Assembly: GCF_020171285.1 (NCBI RefSeq)
Contig: NZ_JAIUZI010000013.1
Coordinates: 78,179 to 142,178, forward strand
Length of the DNA stretch: 64,000 nucleotides
Reading direction: 5' to 3'
Origin: Seohaeicola saemankumensis
GTDB lineage: Bacteria > Pseudomonadota > Alphaproteobacteria > Rhodobacterales > Rhodobacteraceae
Below, piece by piece: positions 29,568 to 38,541 of this stretch (position 1 is its first letter; each line of letters begins with the position of its first letter). The notes under the pieces are model-generated. The model worked only from the letters and a program-made list of their open reading frames with translations. It was not told the origin of the DNA and did not search any database. Made by a program: the position numbers and the translations under genes.

Positions 29568-30164
29568 ATGCTACGCGTCGAAACGCTCGCCACGGAATTG
29601 ATCGGACCGGTTTCGCTGACGGTCGGGGCCGGCGACTGCGCGGCGATCACCGGCCCCTCCGGCTCGGGCAAGTCGTTGCTTCTGCGCGCCATTGCGGATC
29701 TCGATCCCAACACCGGACATGTCCGGCTGGGACAGCAGGAGCGTGATCAAATGCCAGCCTGGCAATGGCGACAGCGCGTTGCGATGGTCCCCGCAGAGAC
29801 CGGATGGTGGGCGGATCGCGTCCGCGACCACTTCGACCCCGCCCACGATCCCCTTCCCATGCTCGAGGCACTGGACCTGGCCCCGGCCCTGGATTGGGAG
29901 GTCAGCCGACTGTCCACCGGAGAACGGCAGCGCCTCGGGCTGGTCCGGGCGTTGTGCTGCGCTCCACAGGCCGTGTTGCTGGATGAACCCACCGCGGCGC
30001 TGGATCCGGCGGCGACAGAGCGTGTCGAGGCGTTGATCCGGGACGTGATCGCGCGAGGTGTACCGGCCATCATCGTCACCCATGACCCCGCCCAGGCGGA
30101 GCGGCTGAACGCGCGCCGCTACAGGATGGACAAGGGGCGGCTGACGCCGGATCCGGGCAAATGA
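29568..30164 (+). CDS. fetA: ABC transporter ATP-binding protein, FetA-like
   Basis: The 198-residue ATPase has Walker A GPSGSGKSLLLRA (about residues 30-42), signature LSTGERQRLGL, Walker B AVLLDEPTAALDP and the switch His in IIVTHDPAQA. Its stop overlaps the start of a FetB-type permease, identifying it as the ATPase of the FetAB (YbbL/YbbM) iron exporter that protects against oxidative stress. It is slightly shorter than typical (about 220 residues). ATG 29568 is preferred over TTG 29562. Confidence 0.88.
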   Translation: MLRVETLATELIGPVSLTVGAGDCAAITGPSGSGKSLLLRAIADLDPNTGHVRLGQQERDQMPAWQWRQRVAMVPAETGWWADRVRDHFDPAHDPLPMLEALDLAPALDWEVSRLSTGERQRLGLVRALCCAPQAVLLDEPTAALDPAATERVEALIRDVIARGVPAIIVTHDPAQAERLNARRYRMDKGRLTPDPGK

Positions 30165-30967
30165 CGGGCTATATCGCCCTTTCCGCAACGGACATCGCTC
30201 TCGCGGCGGTCTTCCTTTTGTTCAATGCGGGCCTGTCCCTGTCCCTGCAACTGGGGCTGGAACGCAAGCTCCTGATCTCGGCGGCCCGAATGGTGGTGCA
30301 GCTGTTGCTTGTCGGGTTGGTGCTCAAGAGCGTGTTCTCACTGGGGTCGCCATGGTTCACCCTGCTGATCGCGCTTGTGATGCTGGGTTTCGCCGCCCGT
30401 GAAATTGCCGCCCGGCAAAACCGGCAACTCGCCGGGACATGGGGCTATTCGCTGGGGGCAGGCGCGATGATGATGTCTGCCGCGCTGGTCACCGTTTTTG
30501 CCCTGACGGCGCAGATCCGGCCAGATCCCTGGTGGTCGCCGCAATTCGCGCTGCCGCTGTTCGGAATGATCCTGGGCAACACGATGACCGGTATCAGCCT
30601 CGGCCTGGACACGTTGCACGGTGTATTGGTCCGGGAACAACGCGGGGTCGAGGCGCGGCTGCTGCTGGGCGCGCCCCGTATGCAGGCGCTGCGCCCGGTC
30701 ATGCGCGATGCGCTGCGCAGCGGCTTTACCCCGATCATCAACGCGATGGCGGCGACCGGCGTGGTATCCCTGCCCGGCATGATGACCGGGCAGATCCTGT
30801 CCGGCGTCGATCCGCGCGAAGCCGTCAAGTACCAGTTGCTGATCATGTTCCTGATCGGCGGTGCCACCGGTCTGGGCGTGCTCGGCGCCGTGCTGGCCAG
30901 CGCTCTTAGGCTGACAGACGCCCGTCACCGGCTGCGGCTGGATCGCCTGCGCGCGCCGCGCAGCTGA
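30161..30967 (+). CDS. fetB: Iron export ABC transporter permease FetB (UPF0014)
   Basis: The 268-residue membrane protein has about seven helices. Family signatures: MILGNTMTGISLGLDTLHGV and LRSGFTPIINAMAATGVVSL, then PGMMTGQILSGVDP. It forms the membrane part of FetAB. It overlaps fetA by 4 bases and converges with the LysR gene 11 bases downstream. Confidence 0.92.
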   Translation: MTGYIALSATDIALAAVFLLFNAGLSLSLQLGLERKLLISAARMVVQLLLVGLVLKSVFSLGSPWFTLLIALVMLGFAAREIAARQNRQLAGTWGYSLGAGAMMMSAALVTVFALTAQIRPDPWWSPQFALPLFGMILGNTMTGISLGLDTLHGVLVREQRGVEARLLLGAPRMQALRPVMRDALRSGFTPIINAMAATGVVSLPGMMTGQILSGVDPREAVKYQLLIMFLIGGATGLGVLGAVLASALRLTDARHRLRLDRLRAPRS

Positions 30968-30978
30968 CCCGGTTCAGA

Positions 30979-31854
30979 TCAGCCCGCCGCCCGCAATGGC
31001 GGACGCAGCGCCTCATAGCTCTGTCGGATCAGGGCTGCCAGTTCCTCGATGTACTGCGCTTTCATCCTGTCACCGCCATAGAGGTTGATATTCTGCACCG
31101 GCAACCGGGGCAGCGTGCCCCCGTGGTCCATGATTTCCTGATGCGACGGTTCGGTCCCCTCCAGCAGCACGGTCACCGCCAGATCGGCGCTGACCGTCGC
31201 CTCGATGGTGCGGTCCGATTCGCTGTCCACGGCCATGTCCCAGGTGATCCCCGCCGCGTCCAGCGCGGCGGTCGCTTCGCCGCGAAAGATACAATGGCGG
31301 CAGAACGCAACGCGCAGCGGCCGCTGCCGCCAGGCCGAACCATTCAGCGCGCCGACCCAGCGCAGCGGCATCCGGTGAATGGTCTCTCCGCCCTCGCCCG
31401 CGCTGGTTTCGGTGGTCAGGATCAGGTCGTATTCACCGCGCGCGAACCCTTCCTTCAGTCTTCGGGTGCTTGAATCGACCAGGTTCACCTTGACCCGTGG
31501 AAAGCTGGCGTTGAACCGCTGCAACACGCGCGGGATCACCGGATGCACGATGTCATGCGGCACGCCCAGGCTGACCTCTCCTTCGAACGCCTGATCGGTC
31601 AGCCGCGCCATGATCTCGTCGTTCATCGCCACCATGCGGCGGGCATAGCCCAGCAACTGTTCCCCCGACGCCGTCAGGGCGATACCCCGCCCCGACCGGT
31701 CGAACAGCTGCAGATCCAGCAGTTCCTCCAGCCGTTTCAGCTGCATCGACACGGCGGATTGCGTCAGGTGCAGGAACCCTGCCGCCCGTGTCACGCCGCC
31801 GCTGTCAGCCACGGCGACAAAGGATCGGAGCGTCGTAATGTCCAGATTTCGCAT
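30979..31854 (-). CDS. LysR family transcriptional regulator
   Basis: The 291-residue protein has an N-terminal winged helix-turn-helix (residues 1-60: LRSFVAVADSGGVTRAAGFL, SQSAVSMQLKRLEELLDLQL) and a C-terminal effector-binding domain. It is divergent from a DUF1127 gene with a 128-base spacer, an arrangement I recall as common in Rhodobacterales, and probably controls it and itself. Effector unknown. Confidence 0.93.
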   Translation of the reverse strand: MRNLDITTLRSFVAVADSGGVTRAAGFLHLTQSAVSMQLKRLEELLDLQLFDRSGRGIALTASGEQLLGYARRMVAMNDEIMARLTDQAFEGEVSLGVPHDIVHPVIPRVLQRFNASFPRVKVNLVDSSTRRLKEGFARGEYDLILTTETSAGEGGETIHRMPLRWVGALNGSAWRQRPLRVAFCRHCIFRGEATAALDAAGITWDMAVDSESDRTIEATVSADLAVTVLLEGTEPSHQEIMDHGGTLPRLPVQNINLYGGDRMKAQYIEELAALIRQSYEALRPPLRAAG

Positions 31855-31886
31855 AAATCACACTTCCTGATGGGTCGGATCAAAAA

Positions 31887-31903
31887 CATTCGTTTCAAGA
31901 ATG
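31887..31903. promoter_or_regulatory. Inverted repeat in the LysR/DUF1127 divergent promoter
   Basis: CATTC-N7-GAATG (17 bases) lies 33 bases from the LysR start and 80 bases from the DUF1127 start. It contains a T-N11-A core, as LysR sites do. This is a pattern match only. Confidence 0.35.
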
Positions 31904-31982
31904 AACCACATTGCCCCATATAGATCAAGGAAATTGATTGAATGATACGAAACCATCACGAATACCAGAAAGGACACAGGCT

Positions 31983-32192
31983 ATGACCTTCACGACCTCC
32001 TCCCACAGCACCGCGCGTTCCTCCGCCCGCCGCACCACTCCCCTTGGCCGCCTGTTCGGAATCTGGCGCCAGCGTCAGGCCCTGCGCCGGCTCGACGCCG
32101 ACGCCCTGCGTGACATCGGCGTCACCCGCGCCCAGGCGGAAACCGAAGCGCGCCGCCCGTTCTGGGACGCGCCGGACACCTGGCGGTCCTGA
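31983..32192 (+). CDS. DUF1127 domain protein
   Basis: The 69-residue basic protein has the DUF1127 motif LGRLFGIWRQRQALRRLDAD followed by ALRDIGVTRAQAETEARRPF. Small DUF1127 proteins in alphaproteobacteria bind RNA or affect phosphate/carbon metabolism and stress responses. The ribosome site AAAGGAC precedes ATG 31983; an upstream in-frame ATG at 31938 has weaker support. A strong terminator follows. Confidence 0.88.
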   Translation: MTFTTSSHSTARSSARRTTPLGRLFGIWRQRQALRRLDADALRDIGVTRAQAETEARRPFWDAPDTWRS

Positions 32193-32238
32193 GACCCTCG
32201 CCGAACCGCCAACTTTTCGCCACGGTTCCGCCCCATTA

Positions 32239-32269
32239 CCGCCGCATCAGACCGATGCGGCGGAATTTT
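32239..32269 (+). terminator. Rho-independent terminator after the DUF1127 gene
   Basis: A perfect 10-bp stem, CCGCCGCATC paired with GATGCGGCGG, has a 5-base loop and is followed by AATTTT. It ends the short DUF1127 transcript. Confidence 0.85.
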
Positions 32270-32392
32270 GTCGTGAAATCCGTTGGATTTGCAGGCGGAT
32301 TTACTTGAAATACAGGATCACCTCTCCGATATTTAGCGGGAACGCCGCTGCCTTTGGTCAGCGGTCCAACCGTCATGCTATGGAGACCATGA

Positions 32393-33169
32393 ATGGCTGA
32401 ACTCAACACAATCCGGACGGCGACCGGCGCGCGCGCCGCCGAGATTGATGCGGGCCTGCGCGCTCATATGAACAAAGTCTACGGCACGATGTCCGTGGGC
32501 ATGCTGATCACCTTTGCCGCCGCCTGGGCCATTTCCGGCCTGGCCGTGACCAGTGATCCGTCAGCAGCCGCAGCGCAGCTGAGCGCAGATAAATACCTGA
32601 CCTCGTTCGGCTATGCGATCTATGGATCGCCCCTGAAATGGGTGATCATGTTTGCCCCGCTGGCCTTTGTCTTTGGCTTCAGCGCGGCGCTGAACCGTCT
32701 GTCGGCCGCTGGTGCGCAACTGGTGTTCTACGCCTTTGCCGCCGTGATGGGCCTGTCGATCAGCTCGATCTTCCTGATCTTTACCGGGCAGTCGATCATC
32801 CAGGTGTTCCTCATCACCTCGATCGCGTTCGCGGGTCTGTCGCTGTATGGCTACACGACCAAGAAAGACCTCAGCGCCATGGGCACGTTCCTGGTCATGG
32901 GTGTGATCGGCCTGATCGTGGCATCGATCGTGAACATCTTTATCGCCAGCTCGGCGATGGCCTTTGCGATCTCGGTTCTGGGCGTTCTGATCTTTGCCGG
33001 CCTGACCGCGTATGACACCCAGACGATCAAGACCACCTATCTTGAGCACGCCCATTCCGGCGACAGCGAATGGATCGGCAAGGCCGCGATCATGGGCGCG
33101 CTGCAGCTGTACCTGGACTTCATCAATATGTTCATGTTCCTGCTGCAACTGTTCGGCAATCGCGAATAA
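32393..33169 (+). CDS. Bax inhibitor-1/YccA family membrane protein
   Basis: The 258-residue protein has seven membrane helices. Family motifs include HMNKVYGTMSVGMLITFAAA at the N-terminus and FAGLTAYDTQTIKTTY near the end, with the conserved Asp of the pH-sensing di-aspartyl region. Bacterial BI-1 proteins act as calcium leak channels or regulate FtsH. The start at ATG 32393 follows GGAGACC. Confidence 0.93.
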   Translation: MAELNTIRTATGARAAEIDAGLRAHMNKVYGTMSVGMLITFAAAWAISGLAVTSDPSAAAAQLSADKYLTSFGYAIYGSPLKWVIMFAPLAFVFGFSAALNRLSAAGAQLVFYAFAAVMGLSISSIFLIFTGQSIIQVFLITSIAFAGLSLYGYTTKKDLSAMGTFLVMGVIGLIVASIVNIFIASSAMAFAISVLGVLIFAGLTAYDTQTIKTTYLEHAHSGDSEWIGKAAIMGALQLYLDFINMFMFLLQLFGNRE

Positions 33170-33195
33170 TCAGTCCACTTTTGGACAAGAATACC

Positions 33196-33223
33196 GGGCC
33201 GGTCATTGCGACCGGCCCTTTTT
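33196..33223 (+). terminator. Rho-independent terminator after the BI-1 gene
   Basis: The stem GGGCCGGTC/GACCGGCCC (9 bp) has a 5-base loop and is followed by TTTTT. Confidence 0.93.
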
Positions 33224-33240
33224 CATTGCTTACTGGCGTC

Positions 33241-33546
33241 ATGCTGGAACTGCGTCCGAACTGTGAAATCTGCGACTGCGATCTGCCGCCCGAGGCCGAG
33301 GCGCGGATCTGTACCTATGAATGCACCTACTGTGTGACCTGCGCCCGGGACGTGCTGCTGGGCGTCTGCGCCAATTGCGGCGGCAACCTGGTGCCACGAC
33401 CGATCCGCCCCGCGCACAGCTGGCGGCCCGGTACCGGGCTGGAAAACCACCCCCCCGGCACGAAACGGCGCTACAACCGCTACACAGCCGAAGAGCGGGC
33501 CGACCTGTCAAACCGGTTGAAAGACGTGCCCCCGCAGGACCGCTGA
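33241..33546 (+). CDS. DUF1272 domain protein
   Basis: The 101-residue protein has the DUF1272 pattern of paired cysteines, LRPNCEICDCDLPPEA, CTYECTYCVTCARDVLLG and VCANCGGNLVPRP, likely a small zinc-binding domain. The C-terminal 45 residues are basic and disordered-looking. Function unknown. It starts at ATG 33241, 18 bases after the BI-1 terminator, so it needs its own promoter or readthrough. Confidence 0.87.
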   Translation: MLELRPNCEICDCDLPPEAEARICTYECTYCVTCARDVLLGVCANCGGNLVPRPIRPAHSWRPGTGLENHPPGTKRRYNRYTAEERADLSNRLKDVPPQDR

Positions 33547-33569
33547 ACCGTCACTTTGGTTCCCTGCCG

Positions 33570-34088
33570 TCAGCTGCAGTTCATCGCCACGGCGATACCC
33601 TTGGGCCGTGCTTCGGACCCGCCCCGTGCATAGGCGCCGCTCTGGGTCAGGCACCCCGTCAGTTCCGGGGCCGATCCCACGAACGCAGTCGCGGTGCCCT
33701 CTACCATGCGGCTGGAATTGCCCTCGGGCACCTTGAGCACGCTGAACATCTGGCCATTGACGCGCACCATGCTCATCAACAGCGGCTGATCGTGCATGTG
33801 TACCCAGACGCCGGTCTGCGGTGTGTCGCCACCCGCGGCGATCGCCGCGCCGGCCAAATCCGCTTGCGATGCCGACTCGGCGCGAACGCTGACCGGCGGC
33901 AGGGCCGCCAGGGCCTCCATCGGGGACAAGGCGCGGGTGACGATGCCGGTCTGGCCATTGGCCTGTGCCACGCTCTTGGGTTCCCCGTCGATCCCGGTAA
34001 AGCCGATCCCCTTGTTGTAGCCCCAGTTGCTGCAGGCGGACAGAGACAGGGCGATCAGGCAGGCGGTAATGGACAGACGCTTGGTCAT
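33570..34088 (-). CDS. Hypothetical lipoprotein
   Basis: The 172-residue protein begins with a lipoprotein signal (MTKRLSITACLIALSLSAC; lipobox L-S-A-C). The mature part contains GYNKGIGFTGIDGEPKSVAQ and two further cysteines near the end (TGCLTQSGAY, VAMNCS), possibly a disulfide. I do not recognise a domain. The start is ATG 34088; a longer frame from 34127 would bury the signal peptide. Confidence 0.75.
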   Translation of the reverse strand: MTKRLSITACLIALSLSACSNWGYNKGIGFTGIDGEPKSVAQANGQTGIVTRALSPMEALAALPPVSVRAESASQADLAGAAIAAGGDTPQTGVWVHMHDQPLLMSMVRVNGQMFSVLKVPEGNSSRMVEGTATAFVGSAPELTGCLTQSGAYARGGSEARPKGIAVAMNCS

Positions 34089-34129
34089 AGTGATTTCCGG
34101 TACAGTGGCAGCTGTTGAGTTCATCAAAG

Positions 34130-34636
34130 CTAACGGCAGAACGCCGGTGATGACAAGCTTTGTGTCATCCGCACGGCGGGAAAGCTGATACCGGGGGCAA
34201 GCGGCACGTCGATCGGGCCTTTTTCGTCAAAACCCTGAGCGCGATAAAACGGCACCGCCGTCCGGGTCGCCCAGCATTCGATGTGGACCAGTCCGCTGTC
34301 ACGGGCGCGCGTCAGCGCGTGGCGCAGAATCGCCCCCGCAACCCCCTGACGCGTATGATCGGGGTCGGTGGCCACGTGGCGGACATGGCCGATATCGGCA
34401 CGGGCCCGGTCTCGGGTGATCCCGCCCGCGCCCAGAATGCGCCCGTCCGGCATTTCGGCAACGTAGTAGGTGCCACAGGACATCAGCGCCGGTTGCGCCT
34501 TGCTGATCAGCGGCAGTGCGGTCACCAGAACCGAGGGCGGGTAGTCGTGTTTCAACAGCTTGGGATAGGATCGCGCCAGCACCGCGTCGACAGCGGCCAG
34601 ATCAGATTTCGTGCTGGGTCGGACGGCAAACTCCAT
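34130..34636 (-). CDS. GNAT family N-acetyltransferase
   Basis: The 168-residue protein has the GNAT motif VRHVATDPDHTRQGVAGAIL (acetyl-CoA loop R-Q-G-V-A-G) and the end motif ECWATRTAVPFYRAQGFDEK. Substrate unknown. Two adjacent ATGs (34639, 34636) follow GGAGG; I prefer the second for spacing. Confidence 0.85.
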   Translation of the reverse strand: MEFAVRPSTKSDLAAVDAVLARSYPKLLKHDYPPSVLVTALPLISKAQPALMSCGTYYVAEMPDGRILGAGGITRDRARADIGHVRHVATDPDHTRQGVAGAILRHALTRARDSGLVHIECWATRTAVPFYRAQGFDEKGPIDVPLAPGISFPAVRMTQSLSSPAFCR

Positions 34637-34656
34637 CATACCTCCGCCAGGAAACG

Positions 34657-34682
34657 AAAAAGGGCCGCGATACCCGCAGCCC
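34657..34682 (-). terminator. Rho-independent terminator of rpmG
   Basis: On the minus strand GGGCTGCG pairs with CGCGGCCC (one G-T wobble) across a 5-base loop and is followed by TTTTT. It lies 35 bases after the rpmG stop and just upstream of the GNAT gene. Confidence 0.85.
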
Positions 34683-34717
34683 CTGTTCCATCGTCCGGTT
34701 GATCGGTCAGATCAGGC

Positions 34718-34885
34718 TTACTTGATCTTGCCTTCTTTGTACTCGACGTGCTTGCGGGCAACCGGGTCATATTTCCGCACGACCATCTTCTCGGTCATGG
34801 TACGGGCGTTTTTCTTGGTCACATAGAAGTGGCCGGTGCCTGCGGTCGAATTCAGGCGGATCTTGATTGTGGTCGGCTTCGCCAT
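34718..34885 (-). CDS. rpmG: 50S ribosomal protein L33
   Basis: The 55-residue basic protein MAKPTTIKIRLNSTAGTGHF... matches L33, with YVTKKNARTMTEKMVVRKYD and the end VEYKEGKIK. It is the cysteine-free (zinc-independent) form. The ribosome site GCAGGAGAC precedes ATG 34885. It is a monocistronic unit with its own terminator. Confidence 0.97.
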   Translation of the reverse strand: MAKPTTIKIRLNSTAGTGHFYVTKKNARTMTEKMVVRKYDPVARKHVEYKEGKIK

Positions 34886-35095
34886 GGGTCGTCTCCTGCA
34901 TCGGGCGCAGTTCGGCCCGGGGTAATCTCGTGAAGCCCGCGTTTTAACGGCAATCGCGCCCGAGTCAAGCGTCGAAATGGGGTTTGCCGGGCCGGGACTG
35001 GGGATCGTTCGCCGACACCGGCTTTTAACCCTCTGTCACCTGCCCCAATGGGGCCGTGCGCCCCCAAGGGCGCCGGCCACCGGCGTCGTCAAATG

Positions 35096-35851
35096 TCAGG
35101 ACGGGAGCGGGTCGATCCCCATTCTCTCGTGAATGGCATTGCGCTTTTCCTCGGACATCCCCATCGCCTGGGCCAGGGCGGTCAGGTAACTGGCCTCGAC
35201 CGGGTTATCCAGATGAATCGCGGACAGCGACATCGCGTAAACCTGTTCCTGCGCCGCTGAACCGGCATCCGCGGCCAGGGCCTGCAGATCAAACGGCGCC
35301 GCGATCTGCTCCTGCACATAGGCTTTCTCTTCGTCGGTGATGTCGTCCCCCAGTTGCTCCAGGATCCTGGCCTGCTCCTCGGGGTCGATGTCGCCATCGG
35401 CTTTGGCCGCCTGAATCATGGCCCGCAACATCAGCTTGGCCTGTGCTTCCATGGCGTCGCCCACCGGCGTGCCGCCGAACAGCGCGCTCAGCAAGTCCGC
35501 CGACTGCGTCCCGGTGGCCAGGGCCGCGCCCTGAAGCGCGTTCATCACCCCGCCCAGACCGGCAAAGCCGCTCATGTCCGGCGCCATCTTCTGCATATCC
35601 GCCAGACCGGGCATCTCGCCCAGGGCCGGCAGGCCGGGAATCGCGAATTGGTTCATCATGTCCTTGATCTGATCGGCCCCACCGGACACCCCGAACTGTT
35701 CCGCCAGTTTGGCCAGTTGCTCGGCCGCCGGATTGCCGTCTCCCGTGGGAAACATCGCCTTCAGACCTTCCAGCCCGGCGACCGGGGTTTCGCTTCCCTT
35801 GGCTGATGTCAGCCCAACGGCCACGGTGGCAAGCGCCTTCATAAAACTCAT
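35096..35851 (-). CDS. TerB-like / DUF533 (YebE-type) protein
   Basis: The 251-residue protein has a poorly conserved, Gly/Ala/Met-rich first half (residues 1-125) and a C-terminal DUF533/TerB-like helical domain (KLMLRAMIQAAKADGDIDPE, EQARILEQLGDDITDEEKAY). The acidic DGDIDPEE stretch is the metal-binding TerB signature. Function unknown, though YebE-type proteins are linked to envelope stress. Confidence 0.8.
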   Translation of the reverse strand: MSFMKALATVAVGLTSAKGSETPVAGLEGLKAMFPTGDGNPAAEQLAKLAEQFGVSGGADQIKDMMNQFAIPGLPALGEMPGLADMQKMAPDMSGFAGLGGVMNALQGAALATGTQSADLLSALFGGTPVGDAMEAQAKLMLRAMIQAAKADGDIDPEEQARILEQLGDDITDEEKAYVQEQIAAPFDLQALAADAGSAAQEQVYAMSLSAIHLDNPVEASYLTALAQAMGMSEEKRNAIHERMGIDPLPS

Positions 35852-36012
35852 TCGATCAGATCCCTGTTCCTATGACCGCGACACGGGGCGGCCCTGGCTT
35901 TCAGATCCTATCAGGTTCACCAGCGCCCAGAACCGACCATTGTGTCGCATCGCGGAAAACTTTTCTGCAGGTGCGGCAACGGGCAGCGGTGGCACGACCG
36001 AAACGGAAAATA

Positions 36013-36427
36013 ATGCGCGGAGGGCCTGTAAGCCGGATTCTGTTCCAGGGCTCGCGCCCCTTCGATGACCATTCATCTACGGCCCGTGTTGCCACGTGCC
36101 TTGTGCTGCCAACCCGACCCCTCTTGGCTGAAGCGGGCCTAGCGGCGGTATCCGGTTGCCCGGACCAGCCCGCGCGGGGGTCCTATTTGGCATTGCTCCC
36201 GGTGGGGCTTGCCGTGCCGCCCCCGTTGCCGGGGGCGCGGTGGGCTCTTACCCCACCGTTTCACCCTTACCTGCCCATGGGCAGGCGGTCTGTTTTCTGT
36301 GGCGCTATCCGTCGGGTCCGGCGGGAAACCCGCCGCGCCCGCCCGGGTGTTACCCGGCACCGTTGCTTCAGGGAGTCCGGACTTTCCTCGGATCAGGCGA
36401 CCCGCGGCCATCCGGCCCTCCGCGCCT
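36013..36427 (-). ncRNA. rnpB: RNase P RNA (class A)
   Basis: This is the catalytic RNA that trims tRNA 5' leaders. On the minus strand, the 12-bp P1 helix is formed by GCGCGGAGGGCC near the 5' end (36425-36414) and GGCCCTCCGCGC near the 3' end (36026-36015). The conserved 5' core GAGGAAAGTCCGGACTCC and CAGAAAACAGACCGCC are present. The 3' core is GATGAATGGTCATCGAAG, then CAGAATCCGGCTTACAGG, all hallmark RNase P elements (P4 and J regions). The exact ends are approximate. Open reading frames crossing this region are spurious. Confidence 0.96.
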
Positions 36428-36473
36428 TGCGGCACATAAGGGGCCGGTGGGGGGGCGTCAATGGCGCATCACC

Positions 36474-38054
36474 TCAGATCTGGGCGAGGATACAGGCAGC
36501 ATGCGCCGCGGCAAAGGCCGGCGCCCGGCGGCTGACCTGCGCCGCCACGCGGCGGAGTCGCCCGGCATCGGGGTGATTGTCCGCAGCCGCCGAAATCCGC
36601 GCCCAGAGGCACCGCAACAGGACCGCCGTTGTCAGCTGCATGAAGTCATGGGCCAGAGGGGTCGGATCCTCCTGCGCTAGCAGATGCATCCGGGCCGCGC
36701 GCCACAGCTCGAAACTGCGGTCGTTTTCCAGACCTTCGGCGGCGACGAACGCGGCAAAGGCATCGGCCTCTGCCCCGCCCAGCAGCCGCGTCGCCAGCAT
36801 CCTGGCGTGAATGCCGTTGGCACCCTCGTAGATCGCGGTGATCCGGGCATCGCGATAGGTCTGCTCCAGCCGGTATTCCTGCAGGTAACCGTAGCCGCCC
36901 AGCACCTGAACGCCCAATTCCGCCGCCCGCATGCCCGCCTCGGTACAAAAGGACTTGGCGACCGGTGTCAGGAATTCGACCAGCGCGGGGTTGTCACCCC
37001 GCTCCATCGTGACAAAGGACAGATGCGCAATTGCCCGTCCGCCCAAGGCCAGCGCGTCGATCTCGTCAACCATGCGCCGCACGTCGGCGTGATCGGCCAG
37101 AACCGCCGGGCTGCCATCGGCCTTGCGGCCCTGTGTCCGCTCGGCGGCATAAGTGCTGGCCACGTCATAGGCCCGCGCCGCATGGGCCACGCCCTGCAGC
37201 GCGACGTCCGCCCGCGCATGGTTCATCATGGTGAACATCGCCCGCAGCCCCTGCCCCTCGGCGCCGATCAGTTCAGCCTCGGCCCCGTCAAAGGCCAGCT
37301 GGCAGGTCGGCGAGGCATGCAGGCCCATCTTTTCCTCGATCCGGGTCACCGTCACCGCGTTGCGGGTGCCATCCGCCCGGGTACAGGGGCACAGAAACAG
37401 CGACAGCCCGCGAATTCCGTCATCCGACGTCCGCGCCAGCACCAGGTGCAGGATGTCATCGCTCATGTCCTGATCGCCGCCCGAGATAAAGATCTTTTCT
37501 CCGGTGATCGTCCACGCATCGCCCTCGGCCTGCGCCTTGCAGCGCACCCGCGCCAGATCCGAGCCCGCACCCGGTTCCGTCAGGCACATGGTGGCCAGCG
37601 TCTGACCGCTGGCCAGCGGCGGAACAAACCTGGCTTTTTGCGCATCGGTTCCGAAATTCATCAGGGTGCGTATCGCGCCGGGCACCAGACCCGTCACCAT
37701 CTGCAGCGAATGGTTCGCGCCCGAAAAGATCTCGGAGGTGATCGCAAGCATCATCGCGCCCATGCCCTGACCACCGAATTCCTCGGGCGCGGTCAGCCCG
37801 GGCCAGCCCTGTTCGACATAATCGGCATAAAGCTTGGCATAGCCGTCGGGCATCTGGACCCGGCCATCCTGCAACCGGCAGCCCTGCTGGTCGCCGGGTT
37901 CATCCAGAGGGGCGATCTCGCCCTCGGCGAAGGCAGCAAAGTGGCCGGCAATTTCGGCGGCCAGATCGCCATCCCAATCGGGCACCGTATCAGCGCCGGC
38001 GACGTAATTGAGACAAAACAGGATATCGCCCAGGGGCGCCGAGAATTCCTTCAT
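36474..38054 (-). CDS. Acyl-CoA dehydrogenase (DmdC-like subgroup)
   Basis: The 526-residue flavoenzyme introduces a trans alkene alpha-beta to the acyl-CoA carbonyl. Visible blocks: MCLTEPGAGSDLARVRC (FAD region), GEKIFISGG, IEEKMGLHASPTCQLAFDGA, and ITAIYEGANGIHARMLATRL, whose Glu is the likely catalytic base. The extended N-terminus with IAPLDEPGDQQGCRL resembles the DmdC type, but the C-terminus is shorter than that family's usual 590 or so residues. It is the last gene of the SDR-crotonase-MarR-ligase operon. It may desaturate an aryl-propionyl-CoA so that it can enter as the cinnamoyl-CoA; that is inference. Confidence 0.88.
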   Translation of the reverse strand: MKEFSAPLGDILFCLNYVAGADTVPDWDGDLAAEIAGHFAAFAEGEIAPLDEPGDQQGCRLQDGRVQMPDGYAKLYADYVEQGWPGLTAPEEFGGQGMGAMMLAITSEIFSGANHSLQMVTGLVPGAIRTLMNFGTDAQKARFVPPLASGQTLATMCLTEPGAGSDLARVRCKAQAEGDAWTITGEKIFISGGDQDMSDDILHLVLARTSDDGIRGLSLFLCPCTRADGTRNAVTVTRIEEKMGLHASPTCQLAFDGAEAELIGAEGQGLRAMFTMMNHARADVALQGVAHAARAYDVASTYAAERTQGRKADGSPAVLADHADVRRMVDEIDALALGGRAIAHLSFVTMERGDNPALVEFLTPVAKSFCTEAGMRAAELGVQVLGGYGYLQEYRLEQTYRDARITAIYEGANGIHARMLATRLLGGAEADAFAAFVAAEGLENDRSFELWRAARMHLLAQEDPTPLAHDFMQLTTAVLLRCLWARISAAADNHPDAGRLRRVAAQVSRRAPAFAAAHAACILAQI

Positions 38055-38079
38055 CTTCTTACCTTTCGATTAGAAGTGC

Positions 38080-38541
38080 TTATTCCACCGTGAACAGCGA
38101 AACCCGCACCTGTGCCGCCCAGCGTACGCCGGTACCGACAAAGATCATGCCGTTGACCCAGTCATAGCGCGGATCGCCACTTTCCAGCCGGGCGGTGGTG
38201 CGCATGTAATACTCGGCCGGATCGACGTCTTCGCCCCTGGCCAGCCGCGCCACCACCTCGGGCGGGCCACGGCGCACGCCCTTGTTGATGATCTCGATCA
38301 ACGCGCCGTCGTCGGTTTCAAACGCATAGCGGGTGTCGAGATCGGCGGAACCATCGGCATATATCGTCTGCCAGTCCGCGCCCAGGTTGAGGATTTTCCC
38401 GTTCACCCGGCCCGTGACGGTGCCGCCGATGATCGGGATGATCCGCCGCTGGCCGGCGCGTCCCGGTCCCATTTCCATGATCGGGGCTAGGTCCACGCGC
38501 AGTTCGCAGAACGGTTTCAACTCGGGCGCGGGCAGCATCAC
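38080..38541 (-). CDS. DUF3237 domain protein
   Basis: The 153-residue protein is a beta-barrel-type DUF3237 member: FCELRVDLAPIMEMGPGRAG, then GGTVTGRVNGKILNLGADWQ, then DDGALIEIINKGVRRGPPEV and MIFVGTGVRWAAQVRVSLF. The family has no settled reaction, but members sit in aromatic and terpenoid catabolic clusters. It overlaps the amidohydrolase gene by 4 bases and so is likely to act on the same intermediate. Confidence 0.85.
   Translation of the reverse strand: MMLPAPELKPFCELRVDLAPIMEMGPGRAGQRRIIPIIGGTVTGRVNGKILNLGADWQTIYADGSADLDTRYAFETDDGALIEIINKGVRRGPPEVVARLARGEDVDPAEYYMRTTARLESGDPRYDWVNGMIFVGTGVRWAAQVRVSLFTVE

Noticed and set aside
35872..36680. Several open frames over rnpB, up to 234 codons
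   Set aside because: The DNA is RNase P RNA with a complete P1 helix and conserved cores; the frames are chance.
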